Of a stretch of DNA of 64,000 bases, positions 35,692 through 47,992 are shown piece by piece; position 1 is the first letter of the stretch, and each line of letters opens with the position of its first letter. The stretch is from Torreya grandis (lineage: Eukaryota; Streptophyta; Pinopsida; Cupressales; Taxaceae), in the NCBI GenBank assembly GCA_037957365.1, contig JARHVA010004807.1, forward strand, positions 62,001-126,000. Reading direction: 5' to 3'. Under the pieces are notes generated by a model. It did not search any database and was not told the DNA's origin. It worked only from the letters and a program-made list of their open reading frames with translations. Position numbers and translations under genes: made by a program.

Positions 35692-36157
35692 GTGTTAGTA
35701 TTGACAGTCCATATGCAGTTGGATTTATTATATACTCATAGAGTTAGTAAATATAATATCACTAAGTAATATAAATTTAGAGAATAATAACAATGGATAA
35801 ATGATAACATACTTTTGAAAATATCTATGATATCACAGAAATAACTTGAGAAAATTTGATGAAGTGATAACATTGATAAAATTGATTACGATCCCTTTCA
35901 TTGAATAGATAAACTTTGATTATGATCCCTTTCTTTTTATTTGTTCAATGAAAGGGATCATAATCAATTTTATCAATGTTATCACTTCATCAAAATTTCT
36001 CAATTTATTTCTGTGATATCATAGATATTTTCAAAAGTATGTTATCATTTATCCATCGCTATTATTCTCTAAATTTATATTACTTAGTGATATTATATTT
36101 AGTAACTCTATGAGTATATAATAAATCCAACTGCATATGGACTGTCGGTACTAACAC
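35692..36157. repeat. Long inverted repeat (hairpin) in the C LTR, arms about 214 bp
   Basis: The left arm 35692-35905 and right arm 35944-36157 are near-perfect reverse complements, separated by a 38-base spacer. Landmarks are GTGTTAGTA opening the left arm with TACTAACAC closing the right, and CCCTTTCATTGAA ending the left with TTCAATGAAAGGG opening the right. Only a handful of mismatches were seen. Transcripts would fold into a long double-stranded RNA. Confidence 0.9.
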
Positions 36158-37173
36158 TAACAAATTTTCATGAGAAATATGAAATTTAGACACTGATAAA
36201 TATATAATTTTTATCTGAATTTAAAACAAAACTAACCTTTAAATGGTGCCCAGACAATGCAAAGATCCCCTTCTCTCTACTCTTTCAAATATTCTCTTCA
36301 ATCATGTGCCCTTTCTTTCTTCCTCCATTGTATAGGCTATCCCCATTCTCTTTCATTCTCTCTTAAATAGAACAATATATGATAAATTCTTTTTCCATAT
36401 TTTTATTTTTGTTTTTACTATTTTTAAGATATCTAATTCTTTTCTTGTTTTTTCCCTAATTTTTAAATATTTTTTTCTCTTTTTCAAATTTCAATGTTTT
36501 TCTCTTTTTATATTTTAATATGAAATTCCAATTTCATATTTAACCCATTTAACATTTAATCATGATTTAGCAATTTATTGGTAAAATAAAAAATAATAAT
36601 CCATATTGAATTTTAACTTTATTGAATTTGCCTTCATGTGTATTAATGACACACTAGGCTAAACACACAAGGAATTTTATTCCTATATTTTATCTATTCA
36701 AGAAAACATAGAAATTAATAATTTAAAAAAACATCAAAACAATTATTTTAAATACATTTTCTATCATGATTAATTATTGTGGTGTGTGTAGGGTTTCACT
36801 AGCTCTCTGTAGACCTTCGATGTTTCCATCTACACTACCCTCTTCGATGATGTTTTTCCTTTGGTACGCTGAGGGAAAATTTTTCCTATGTACACCTCAC
36901 AACACATAGATAATTAGATCTTTTCACATGATAATCATAAACATCAATATATAACTAAAATGATTCATTAATATGCTTAAAAATGTAAATACATATATAA
37001 ACTAGTTCATAATAAGCAATCATGAACTATTATTTAACTAAGCAACATTCTATTATTTTAAAATAACATAAATCTCAAGTTTAGTCATAAATATGATTAA
37101 ATCTAAATTTATTAATTGTGGATATCCAAAGATAATCTAGCAAGTTTGCCTAGTGAGGAATTGAGATGTAACA

Positions 37174-37186
37174 TCCTTCCCCCTTA
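37174..37186 (-). other. Polypurine tract of element C
   Basis: On the minus strand AAGGGGGAAGGA directly precedes TGTTACATCTC, the LTR start. This fixes the element's orientation as minus. Confidence 0.65.
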
Positions 37187-39067
37187 AAGCTAGTCATCAT
37201 CCCTGATGACTCTTATTTAAAGATAAGTTCTTAATAAAACATTTTTTGATTAAAAAAAATCATGATATACCATGTCAAACTCAAGCAAATATTGGGAAAA
37301 TTAATTTTAGAACTTACCATGGTTATTTCAAGTTGATTTATTCCCAAAACATTGGTCCCACAAGACCCTACTCAATGATATTTTCAAATTAATCAAACAC
37401 AATTATGAGTATTATTTACTTTGATTGATTCTTTCATGACCACCTTAGGGTCCAGAATCATCAAGACATACTTGTATATTATAGGACTGACCACTTCTAC
37501 TACCTTGAAGGTTTCCACATGTCTTAGTAAAAATCTCATAAATTTTCTAAGAGCACACAAGATCATCACGCAAGCCAAATTAAATGACCAGGGAGAGTTC
37601 CATAAAATCTTTCAGCCTTTAACAGATCTCCCTAATCTAGAGAGTGTTTTTCTCATTTTGGAGAAAAATAATTAGAAAATCTAGAAAGAATAATGCATAT
37701 AAATTAATACTATCACTATTCCACGTAGCTCTAGATAAGTATAACATGTCAATATTGTCATTTTCTCAATCAAAGTTCTTGACAAGTATGATGATGAATA
37801 GGAATGATAAATATAAGTATACAAAAATCATGGATTATATAGTTATATGGAATCTCTGTCCACAATATACATGTGTATGGTCATACGATTGAATTTGATA
37901 AGTCTATCTATTGATCCAACTTAGTACCAATAATCTGAGTTAATGTGAGACTAAGTAGGATAGTGTCTTATGACTTAGAACTCATGTTCCTAATTCACCC
38001 CTCTTCCCTTTGGTTTGCACGACCTAATAATCTTAAAATGTGCACAATGTTTCAAAGAATCACAATTTTATGCTATCAAATCATTGAAATCAAAGCTATA
38101 TGCTAAATGATAATATATGTATCCTTATACATATAAAAGAGATCATACAATCAATCCATGATTTCATTAAGTTACTACTAGTTAAACATACTAGTATCAT
38201 ATTTCACATCTTAACTTATTTTATTATGATTATGGTTAATATAAAATTAATTTATATTTAAATGATATACATAGATCAATAATCACACCATTCTTTTAAC
38301 CTTATAAGGGAATATACAAACAATATCTCCTTACTCAATTAACACACAAGTTAAAATTTTATTCGAACCTCTAGATTTACAAGATACATCCTAAACTTTA
38401 CTTGCTTCCGATGATAGGTATAAAATAACTCTTCTAAAACAATATGTTTTAAGCAAAAAGAGAGAAAATGCAAATCTAATCATGAGTGTATAACATTATA
38501 CCATTTATAATCAGCTTATAATTTTTAGTATATAATTTAATATATATAAATCAAGTTTTTCCACCTCATGTGGTCTTAAAATCACAAGTTATATCAAGTA
38601 GTGACTCTAAAGAGTCAAAATTAAAAAGTAAAAAGCTATCATATTAAAAACTCTTACTTACCCTCCCAAGGTAAAAAGAAAATATCGCAACTCAATGTTG
38701 TCTAAACACTACATACTTACTAAATCTTGTAAGTATGGTATTTCAATCTACTTCCACAACCAAGAGGGATATATGATAACATAAAGATGTGTCCATCCAT
38801 ACAATTTTAAAACTTATCTCTCTCACCAAAAGTATAAAAATATTCTCCCACAGACTCTAAGGGAGCACAACCAAATAACATTTAGAAACAATTCCCATAA
38901 AAGAGAATAATAAATCAATGTCATGAAAATGTGAATCCTCTCAGTAACTCATAATGACATCAAAGAAAAATGAGATAATAATGACTCATCACGAAGCCAA
39001 CTAAGAAGGATGACACCACATAACTTAGGAGTGCAAATTCTATAAACAAACTCTTAACACAATATAA
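37187..39067 (-). pseudogene. Residual internal region of element C, with a possible integrase C-terminal remnant
   Basis: The minus-strand frame at 37393-37578 contains FKVVEVVSPIIYKYVLMILD, which resembles the small C-terminal fold found after the integrase core in Ty3/gypsy polyproteins. Its position just upstream of the polypurine tract fits. The rest of the 1.9 kb has no recognisable gag, protease, reverse transcriptase or integrase core. A plus-strand frame over the same bases (37421-37675) is treated as a shadow. Confidence 0.35.
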
Positions 39068-42000
39068 TTGTCTTGATAAGTAGTACTGTTATGGGGAGGG
39101 AGAGCATCATCTGAATGCTTTTATACACCAAACATAGACCAATGATCCCCTACACTAATCTCATCAGAGAATGTCTCTCCTTTAACAAATGGGTAGATAA
39201 TGATGGTGCAAAAATTTGAATAGACTAGTAAGTACCTGTGTGTTGTATAATTCTATAGTAAACATACAGTGTATCATAGAAATTTATTCTATTGTAAGAT
39301 ATCATAAAAACATGTGAATCACACTTATGAAATTATATTGTCTCACTAAACATACTTTAGCCCAAATTTTTACAAATAATAATATAAAAGCGATTTTATA
39401 GATCTATCAATTTCATACACACCATTTGATCGAACTACCTTCATCTAATATTGTAATACCAGTAAGCCAATGAAGTCTGTTTCACTCCCTATTCTACATT
39501 AGAAATATAGATTGGTCAAATACAATTCAACCAAAAGATTAATCAACTCACATCCTACTAGCAAATGCATCATACAATATGCTATACATAGGAGTATCAA
39601 CAACATACATTTAGTCCATCAAACATATGCATGAATCTTTCATTATCTTCTATCCCATACTAGAAATAATGATTATAAATATACCACTTGGGTAAGCATA
39701 TAATTTAACTATACAATTTAAAAAATATAATTGGTTTCCATTTATCTAAACCCTATGACAACCCATATTACCATAGTCTAGTGTTCTAAAACTTAACTAC
39801 CAATTTTTTAATAATAAATCATATGAAGTAGTCTCAAATACACGAAATACAAGATTTTTACAAGTAACTATATATATAATAAAACAAGTCATCATTCCCA
39901 TGAAGTAAAATAACATTCCAATAGAACATTTTCTAAATTTTTAAAATTTGCATGGACACATACACAAGTCTACCAACTATAAAAAAAACATACTATTCAT
40001 AGCAATAACTAGTATGTATACAGTATACAAATAAATGCAGATATGAGTTAGGTATAATAACTATAGTATGTACCATCTAGGTACAACATAATTTTATACT
40101 GTAGTACCCTATGATATCTCATACTATCATATGTTTTCAACTACATAACAACACATAAACCAAACTTAAAAATTTTAAGGCTCAATTGGTCTATGCAGAT
40201 AATAACAAGCAAATAGTAAACTATTATACCACCCAGGTATATTTTGCATACAAACATAAAAAGGTATCTCAACATAAAAACATGTTTCACGATACACTAA
40301 TATATACTAAATATAAATATACATTTAAAGTGCTCATAATATATAATTCACACAAGTATTCCATACTGAATACATATGACTAAAAATCATTCACATTGCT
40401 AATTATGAGTCAGTTAAATTCATAAATCCTATTATGAATTTATATCCTATTGACTCATTGCTTCTAGGCACTTGTTCCAAAGGTTATGGTTCTTGATTCT
40501 TAAAAAATTTAATGACTTATTCAAAAAATCTAATGAAATACAAGTATAATCTCTATATACTAGCACTTGCACATCCTAATGTGCACCACATATAGGTATT
40601 CTAATGCCATACAAATTTTAAACCATAGTTTAGTGTTTTAATCATAATTAATAAACATAGAAAACAACTAATGAAGTAGTTAAAAATATATGGAACTCAC
40701 TTTTCACACAAAAGCTATAAAAACCAAAAATTCATTTTCTTGAAACACAAAAAATCTAGTTTCATCACCAGTTTAATAATTGGTTTATATTTGAAGGTTT
40801 ATAAGTAATTGTTTGCTAAATTATATTATTTAATTCCTTCACTTTTTGGTTAATATTTTTTTTGAGAATATTAACTAAATATGACTAGCCTAGTTTTCTT
40901 ATTATGTTAATATGTAACTCAACGTTAAATTCTGTATGACGGTTTTCAAGTTTTAAGGAGTCTAAAAGTTCTGCAAGTTTCAAATCTACAATATGAGGTA
41001 GTTATGTTTTATCCATTTGACTCCATTTACACATTGTTATAGTTATTTAAATAATAATGGTTAAGAATCTGGATTATTTTACCACTCTCCACAATAGTTA
41101 ATAATTCCAAGTTTTATGCTCACCAACAATATAACTTTATTATTATGACCTTCTACTCACAAAATTCTAACATACACTCAAAACATAATATAGTAATTCT
41201 CCAATGTAATTTACAGATGCTTTTAGTACTTTAAATCTCTAATATATGAAGTGGTATTTACCTCTATATAATTTCCAGAGTGTAATAATAACAAATTTAC
41301 AGAGTAATAATTGTATACTTTTCAATAGTTATTACATCTGTAAATTAAAAAAACATATCACCTATATATATATACCGCCTATATAATTTATCTTTATGAT
41401 AACTAGTACCAATATAACTTGTAATCACTGTAAGAACACTATATATTAATAATATAATTATTTTAGTGAAGGAATAAACAATTATTTTATTTTACAAATT
41501 GGATCATGAATAACCAAATTAAACCTTGGATGTTTTATTCTTAATCAAGCATGTAAAGACATAATTACTAATTCTTGTATATGGTGAATACATAAATACA
41601 ACGTCATATATATATAATTTGATTAATTACAAATCATTCCCCCACCCAGACAATATGTAAAATGCATTGTACTTTCTCTGTATACATACAAGTCACTTTT
41701 ATAAATGGTTAGTTACATTTTAAATAGGTCATTGTATACATACCCATCGTTACGCATCTTATCATTATAATTTTTGGCAATAAATTCTAGTATAAGTCTA
41801 CTTTGATCATACGCCCTTACACATATGAATATACTAATAGCAAATGTATTGATAATAGTTTTTTTTCAAAATTAAAATATGTTGGAGTAGATCGATGCCC
41901 TGTGCAAAATGCTTGGCCAAACTATGATGCCCTGCTAGAAAAATACCAATTTAAAAACCATAACTATGATGACTTAATGATAAACCAAACTACTAAATGG

Positions 42001-42382
42001 TAATAAAATATATAAGGAATAATAATTTAAGTTGATGTCTCATCACTCAATGGATGTGAGTCACTGTAAATACTCCCCGAATCATTGTGGCTCATGAATA
42101 AAATAAATCTTATTTAAAGCCTAGCTTCATTCATATCATGACATCCAAATTGGGCATCATAAAAATTAGAGTTAACACCTTTATATAACAAATTGCTTAT
42201 TCAAGTTATTTATGAATATTACATTTGTTAACTATGTATACAACTAAGGAATAGGGTCTCAATAAAATAGCCAATATCTTAGAATATATGTTTGGCTGGT
42301 CATAATTCTAAGAGTATGCCAGATTTATGTAATTAGGGATATTAATGAATATTTTTCAAAAATATGTTACCAATATATCAAA

Positions 42383-42454
<72 letters not shown>

Positions 42455-43690
42455 GATGTAATTCATGTTATCTGTTCAACTAAAGGGATCATAATCGATT
42501 TTATCAATGTTATCACTTCCTCAGATGTTCTCAAGTTATTTCTATGATATCATGGATATTTTCAAAGTATGTTATCATATATTCATCGCTATTATTCTCT
42601 AAATTTATATTACTCAGTGGTATTATATTCAGTAACTCTATGATTATATAATAAATCCAACTGCATATGGGCTGCTGGTACTAACACTAATAAATTTTCA
42701 TGAGAAATATAAAATTTAGACATTGATAAATATATAATTTTTATTTAAATTTAAAACAAAACAAAAATTTAAATGGTGCCCAGATAATGTGAAGATCCCC
42801 TTCTCTTTGCTCTTTCAAATCTTTTCTCCAATCATGTGCCCTTTCTTTCTTCCTCCAATGCTTAGGATGTCCCAATTCTCTTTCATTCTCTCTTAAATAA
42901 AACAATAGATGCTAAATTCTTTTTCTAGATTTTTTTTTGTTTTTGCTATTTTTAAGACATCTAATTTTTTTCTTGTTTTTTTCTCCTAAAATTTTAATTT
43001 ATTTTTCTCTTTTTCTACTTTCAATGTTTTTTTTTTAAAATATTTTAATATGAAATTTTAATTTCATATTTAATCCATTTAATATTTAATCATGCTTTAA
43101 CAATTTATTGGTAAATTAATAAATAATAACCTATATTAAAAATTACCTTTATATGTATTAATGACACATTAGGCTAAACACATAAGGGATTTTATTCCTA
43201 TATTTTACCTTCTCATGAAAACATAGAAATTAAAAATTTAAATGAACACCAAAAAAATTATTTTTAAATGCATTTTCTATCATGACTAATTATTGTGGTG
43301 TGTGCAAGGTTTCGCTAACTCTGTATAGAACTTTGATGTCTCCATCTACACGACCCTCTCTGATGATGCTCTCCCTCTAGTATGCTCGAGGGAAGAATTC
43401 TCCTCCATCCACCTCACAACACACAAATAATTAGATATTTTCACATGATAATCATAAGCATCAATATATAAATGAAATAATTCATTAATATGCTTAAAAA
43501 TGTAAACACATACATAAACCAATTTATAATAAGTATTCATGTACTATCATTTAACTAAGAAACATTATATTATCCAAAAATAACATAAACATCAAGCTTA
43601 GTCAAAAATATAATTAAATCTAAATTTGTTAATTATAAATATCCATGAATAATCTAGCAAGTTTGCTTGGCAAAAAATTAGGATGTAACA
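39068..43690 (-). repeat. 5' LTR of element C (right copy, about 4.62 kb, inner end deleted)
   Basis: Similarity to the left LTR begins abruptly at GTCTTGATAAGTAGTACTG (39068), matching about 31999. The roughly 390 bp that should follow on the element's strand, plus the primer site, are missing. It ends GGATGTAACA at the TTCAA duplication. Confidence 0.75.
42384..42453. repeat. (AC)n microsatellite, about 35 repeats
   Basis: An uninterrupted AC run of about 70 bp lies in the right LTR of C. It sits exactly where the left LTR has a short ACACACACAC run followed by the direct and inverted repeat expansion. Confidence 0.95.
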
Positions 43691-43695
43691 TTCAA

Positions 43696-46200
43696 ACCAA
43701 GTCTGTACTTATACCACTCCTAGACCATGCTTGGCCTAATGAGGTATGAAGAACAATTTTCAAGGAAATTATGAATATGTGAGTATGGACAAAGGTATGA
43801 TATGTTTTTTTAAGCATGTTCACAAAGTTTGAGGCCGTGGTTTGAAGGCAATTACAAGAAACACTATTTTAGGCCTTCTCAAGTTCACAAAATGAGGTCT
43901 CAAGACCTGAGAGGCATTTTCAGATGTTCATTGGCATATGTAACCTTTGCATGGGAACATATGTTGTTAAAGAGAGATGGGAAAGGGTCATAGATAAGAC
44001 CTCTAGGCATTGGTTTTAGATTTAAGGGGCAGCCCTTTATGAACAATTGTTAACAACAAAACCTGTGTTAAACCTCCCTAAAACCCTAAGAAAGACTTGA
44101 TATGGAATATATTTTTCAAAACAGCCCATAATAGTCTCAAATGACTATAAAAACTATTGTATCATATATTAAACTCTCCCAAGTACCTCTAGGTGGTGGT
44201 GTTTAGTCAGATGAGAGAGAAAATGCATAGATATAGGTTTGTTTGTGAATAATTTATTATAACAGTCAAAAGTTTCATTAGTCAAAAAAATAAAATGGAT
44301 AGAAGAAGGATATAAGGACTCATAATACATTCCCATTAAGGTTTATGGATATTTTCCACCCTTATAATGTGCTAAATTGGTCTTCCAAGTTAGCTAGTCA
44401 TAGACAAGCTAATGGTGTAAACAGTGTAAAACCCAAGTAGTAGTGAGAAGATGAATTCAAATGTGTTTTCATGATAAAATGATGAAACAAAGTACATGAA
44501 TATGTTTTTTAGGAATTTTAATACATTTTCATGCTTTTAATAATCTTTGGAGGTCATGTATGTGGTGAAAAAGTTAGTCAAAAAATGACTAGTTTGGTTC
44601 ATATAAGACTATGAAACATGAGGTTAAGAAATTGGTTTGCAAGACTAATATTTATCATTAAACCATATGATTTTTTAATTTAATAATATATTAATTATAT
44701 TTAATAACCATTTACATGCATCATGAGTCATTAAAAGATTCTACATAGGTGTTGGAGGTCTAAGTCACCATAACTATGTTTTTGAGTATACTGGCAGTTT
44801 TGAGTGAGTGAGTTGCAAAGGTATTTTCGAAGCCATATATCCTGATTGGAAGTATTTGATGCATTTGGAAATAAACATAAGGTAATTTATAATATATATA
44901 TGTATATTTTTTTATCATATTTGATTGGATTAAGTGTGTTTGAGCTTCAGTATTAAAAGATGGACATTTTGGTGTACACAAGCCTGATAGGACTAAGTAC
45001 TATTGAGGGGTTTCATGAAGTGGTTGGACCTAAAAAGTGTTATGGAGACCAAATGATGTTTGATAATTTATATTTTGATGTTTTTTTAAAATTTTATTCT
45101 ATTTATTAAGGTGTAATATTTTCTAAGGGATCAAATGGTAATGTGTTACTAGATAGACCTAATGCAATTAGGTCTCCATGAGACCTAAAAGTGAAATGAG
45201 GCCTAATTGAGTCATGACAGATCCAAAGGGACTAAAATTTCATTTGAATATTTTTTATGAGATTTAATAAGACCTTTTATATGGATAACCTAAGAGGTTA
45301 AGGGTGTGTGGCCAAATAAGTGGTATATGAATAAGAAATAGTATATATACAAGGCAATTTTGGGCCTATTTAAAAAAGCTTAGAGGAAAAAAATGAATTG
45401 ATAAATAATTGAGCCTAAAGAGGTTGGGTAACATGTTTTAAAACCTAAGGAAAGAGTATAATATTACTTCGTGATGATCATATATGTGTTTTATAGTTGA
45501 ATATCAAGGTCATATGACCTATTCATTCTTGATGAAGGCTAATTGAGCGAAGAAGCCTAGAGGTAGTTTTGAGAGAGATCAAGTGGAGTAGTGATGAAGG
45601 AGTGATCATTGCCTATTGAGATGCTATAAAATTTTAATCATAGATGTGTTATTGATGTATGAAAATTTATACAATTTAAATAAAGTTTATATAGAGATGA
45701 GTGGAAAGAAGTGTGATTGGCTAAGTTGGTGCTTGGTCAAAGAGGGGGTTAAAGCTTCCTTGCAGGTTGGTGCTTGCAAAATTGGTCTTGGTTGAGTTGG
45801 AACTTAGTAAAGAGGGAGTTGGATATGCCTTTTAGGTTGGTTCTTGTAGAATTTTCCTCTAACTAATTTGGTGCTTACTCATAAGGGGTTGTATCCTCCT
45901 AGCAAGTGGGTGCTTGATAAATTTGGAGTTGGTGCTCCATGTTGGATTGGTGGTCAACTAAATTTGATACATTTTATTATAGGATAGTTTTTACAAGATT
46001 TATTTTAGTGAGTTTTATTTTTCATGATGGTTTAACACATATGTAATGTGTTATCTTATTTCATGTTCATGTGATTAGTTCTTAATACATTGCTAGGTCA
46101 TTGGGTTGCTTTCATAGTTCATGTATGAGTGAAAGTAATTGATTGAAAGTTTTTGAAGACTGATTCCCCCACCCCCCTCAACCTTAGTAATTATTATTCA
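43696..46200 (+). repeat. 3' LTR of element B, second segment
   Basis: It resumes at ACCAAGTCTG, matching ACCAAGTCTG in the 5' LTR (about 25007). It runs to the C-rich end CCCCCACCCCCCTCAACC...TTCA. The TATATATA tract (45342-45349) and TTGGTGCTTG repeats are retained. Confidence 0.85.
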
Positions 46201-46205
46201 AACAT

Positions 46206-46996
46206 AATGTATATATTATTCTAATCTAATCACATCATTCTTCAACTATTATTTTGTTTTTCCAATCATCTCTTTCATTATAATTGAGCATTTGCATGTG
46301 CCTAGGACTTTTGTGGCATATTCATTCTTTAAAAAGTCATTATACCATCAAACCTACGTATGCATCATTCATATCATCTTTAATTTTTTTAAAATGTTAT
46401 ATCCTTGAGCTATGTTTCTTAATCAATCAATCAAAATAATTAGACCGATCAACTATCAAAATTGCCTTGCTAGGGTAAATCATTTCATCAACAATCAAAT
46501 CTACCTTGTTGGGGAAAATCATTAGTCAATTAGTCTATCTTTATTCTAAGTCCAAGATTTTCAAATTTTTCCCTCTTTTGTAAAATAAAAGTGTGTAACT
46601 TATTTCAGGATCAACTATTCTCTAAGCCCATAATTTTTTCCCTGTTTGGGGTAAGTCAAAGTGTGTCGCTTATCTTGGGATGCATCCTTCCTAATTCCCC
46701 CTCTTTGGGGCCATTATTTTTATAATTTGTCATTATTGGATATAAAATTCATGCAAGCATTAGATCATCTAAATTAATCTCATCCATGGGTTAATTTCTC
46801 CCATTCTTGCTTCTTCTTCTCTTTTTTAAGAGCCCATCCTCATTTTTCACCCCTACATGCCCTCTTGAGGGGGCATCATGGATCACTAATTATTTCTTCA
46901 TCTAATTTTTCAAATTTATTCGTAATGAAATTTTCATTCTTTGAAAATATGTTACTTCACATGTGTCTCATAATTCCTTATCGAATAGGGTCAAAA
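46206..46996 (+). other. 3' end of the internal region of element A
   Basis: This continues the element A interior that was interrupted at 24221. It contains repeated phrases such as CCTTG-T-GGG-AAATCATT and TAAGTC-AAGTGTGT-(A/G)CTTAT, and ends shortly before TGTAAACAC. No coding frame is recognised. Confidence 0.5.
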
Positions 46997-47992
46997 TGTA
47001 AACACTCAATTCTCACCTCTCATGTTAAAATTGCATTTAGAATGATTTTTAGCAATAATGTACAAATCATCGAAGCATCCCAATTTTGTCCTCACATTAG
47101 ATGTAAATGTTATGAAACACATAGGTGCATCCTTAATTGGCACAATAAATTGTATGATATTATAACCTTCTTCTAATTCATCCTCAAGTAAGTGGCTACT
47201 TTATAAGCAATGATTTCAACCAACTAAATAGGGAAATTATTCAACTATCAGAATGACATAAAAGCTAATTGGGATTATTTATCTAATCAAATCAAATAAA
47301 AAATCTAACTTCTCCCTAAGTGAAAATTTCATAGAATGGCTAATAATAGATTTAATCAAATCCAAGTATTTAACAAATATTTGAAATGATGACATCATCA
47401 TGACATTACAACAACTATCATGAATGATGCCATCATTTTGAAAGTTGTCAAACACTAATAAAATATCAAGAAAATATCTAAATTTTCAATCCATGCCTAA
47501 TTAATTCCAAATATTGACTGCATTTTGCCTATCAAAGTTGACCAAATCTTATCCACTTATCTTAATTTCCATCCGATAATCAAAAGCAATTTGAGGAAGC
47601 TATAAATACAAGGGTAATTTACCATTTTTCTCAAGTATTGAACATACAACAAAGTGATACATTTTTAGCAGCCTTTCAAACATCAAGCCTTCAAATAATA
47701 TGTTTTATTTGATCAATCATCCATAATGCAAGGGGATATGTTTCCTGTTTAACCACGTTGTGACATTGATATAGACTCCAAGCTCTACATCCAGGCACAA
47801 ACATGTATGTATACTAGATCAAAGCGACATCCATGAGGAAAGTAATCATCTTGATGTATTTTTTATTTGTTTAAATCTTTTAAGTCTTCCCCAAACTGAG
47901 GAATAATGCTTGAGAAGTTTTGTCTTTTTGAATTTTTTTATATCTTGAATACTAACAAAAGAAATAAATCTCTCTTGTAATCATGATTTACA
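46997..47992 (+). repeat. Right (3') LTR of element A
   Basis: Colinear with 16424-17433 and similar in length (996 against 1010 bp), with many substitutions. It ends TTTACA. The TATA-like TATAAATA is retained near 47602. Confidence 0.8.

Larger units (their letters stand above)
31611..37173 (-). repeat. 3' LTR of element C (left copy, about 5.56 kb)
   Basis: It pairs with 39068-43690 over most of its length, from about 31999. Shared landmarks are ATGGGGAGGGAGA-type sequence near the inner edge, CATTTAGTCCATCAAACATA, CTTGCACATC-TAATGTGCACC and GTTTGCCTAG-type sequence at the end. An internal expansion (35410-36157) with three direct and one inverted copy of a roughly 200-bp segment is absent from the other LTR. 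Confidence 0.8.
31611..43690 (-). mobile_element. Element C: decayed LTR retrotransposon inserted in the 3' LTR of element B
   Basis: The insertion is bounded by TGTAACA at both outer ends on the plus strand (TGTTACA...TGTTACA on its own strand). It is flanked by a perfect 5-bp duplication, TTCAA (31606-31610 and 43691-43695). The left LTR is about 5.56 kb and the right about 4.62 kb. The right copy lacks its inner roughly 390 bp. About 1.9 kb of internal DNA remains, so the primer site and most of gag-pol are deleted. The polypurine tract (AAGGGGGAAGGA on the minus strand) and LTR start suggest Ty3/gypsy, which is inferred. Confidence 0.8.
24222..46200 (+). mobile_element. Element B: gag-only (TR-GAG-like) Ty1/copia-type retrotransposon with 3.3-kb LTRs
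   Basis: The LTRs start TGTTGACATG and TGTTGGCATG. The left is about 3.29 kb. The right is about 3.27 kb after removing element C. The internal part is 27511-30843. It has an iMet-type primer site (TTGGTATCAAATATTG), a single Gag-like reading frame and a polypurine tract AAAGGGGGAGTT. No pol domain is present. It sits inside element A. AACA flanks both ends (24218-24221 and 46201-46204) and is probably the remains of the target-site duplication. Copia-type identity rests on the LTR ends, primer site and Gag family. Confidence 0.8.
16424..47992 (+). mobile_element. Element A: outer LTR retrotransposon, non-autonomous, split by elements B and C
   Basis: Two related LTRs of about 1.0 kb bound the element, starting TGTAGACAC and TGTAAACAC. 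The internal part is 17434-24221 plus about 46206-46996, roughly 7.6 kb once the nested insertions are removed. It is rich in tandem repeats and carries broken acidic-repeat coding remnants. I recognise no protease, reverse transcriptase, RNase H or integrase. The LTR start and internal tandem repeats resemble Ty3/gypsy Tat/Athila-type or LARD elements, but the superfamily is inferred. The flanks (TAATA left, CAATT right) do not form a clear target-site duplication. Confidence 0.7.

Noticed and set aside
42384..42453. AC run as a possible assembly gap or vector artefact
   Set aside because: The flanks match the other LTR of element C on both sides, so it is a genuine microsatellite position, though its exact length may be uncertain.
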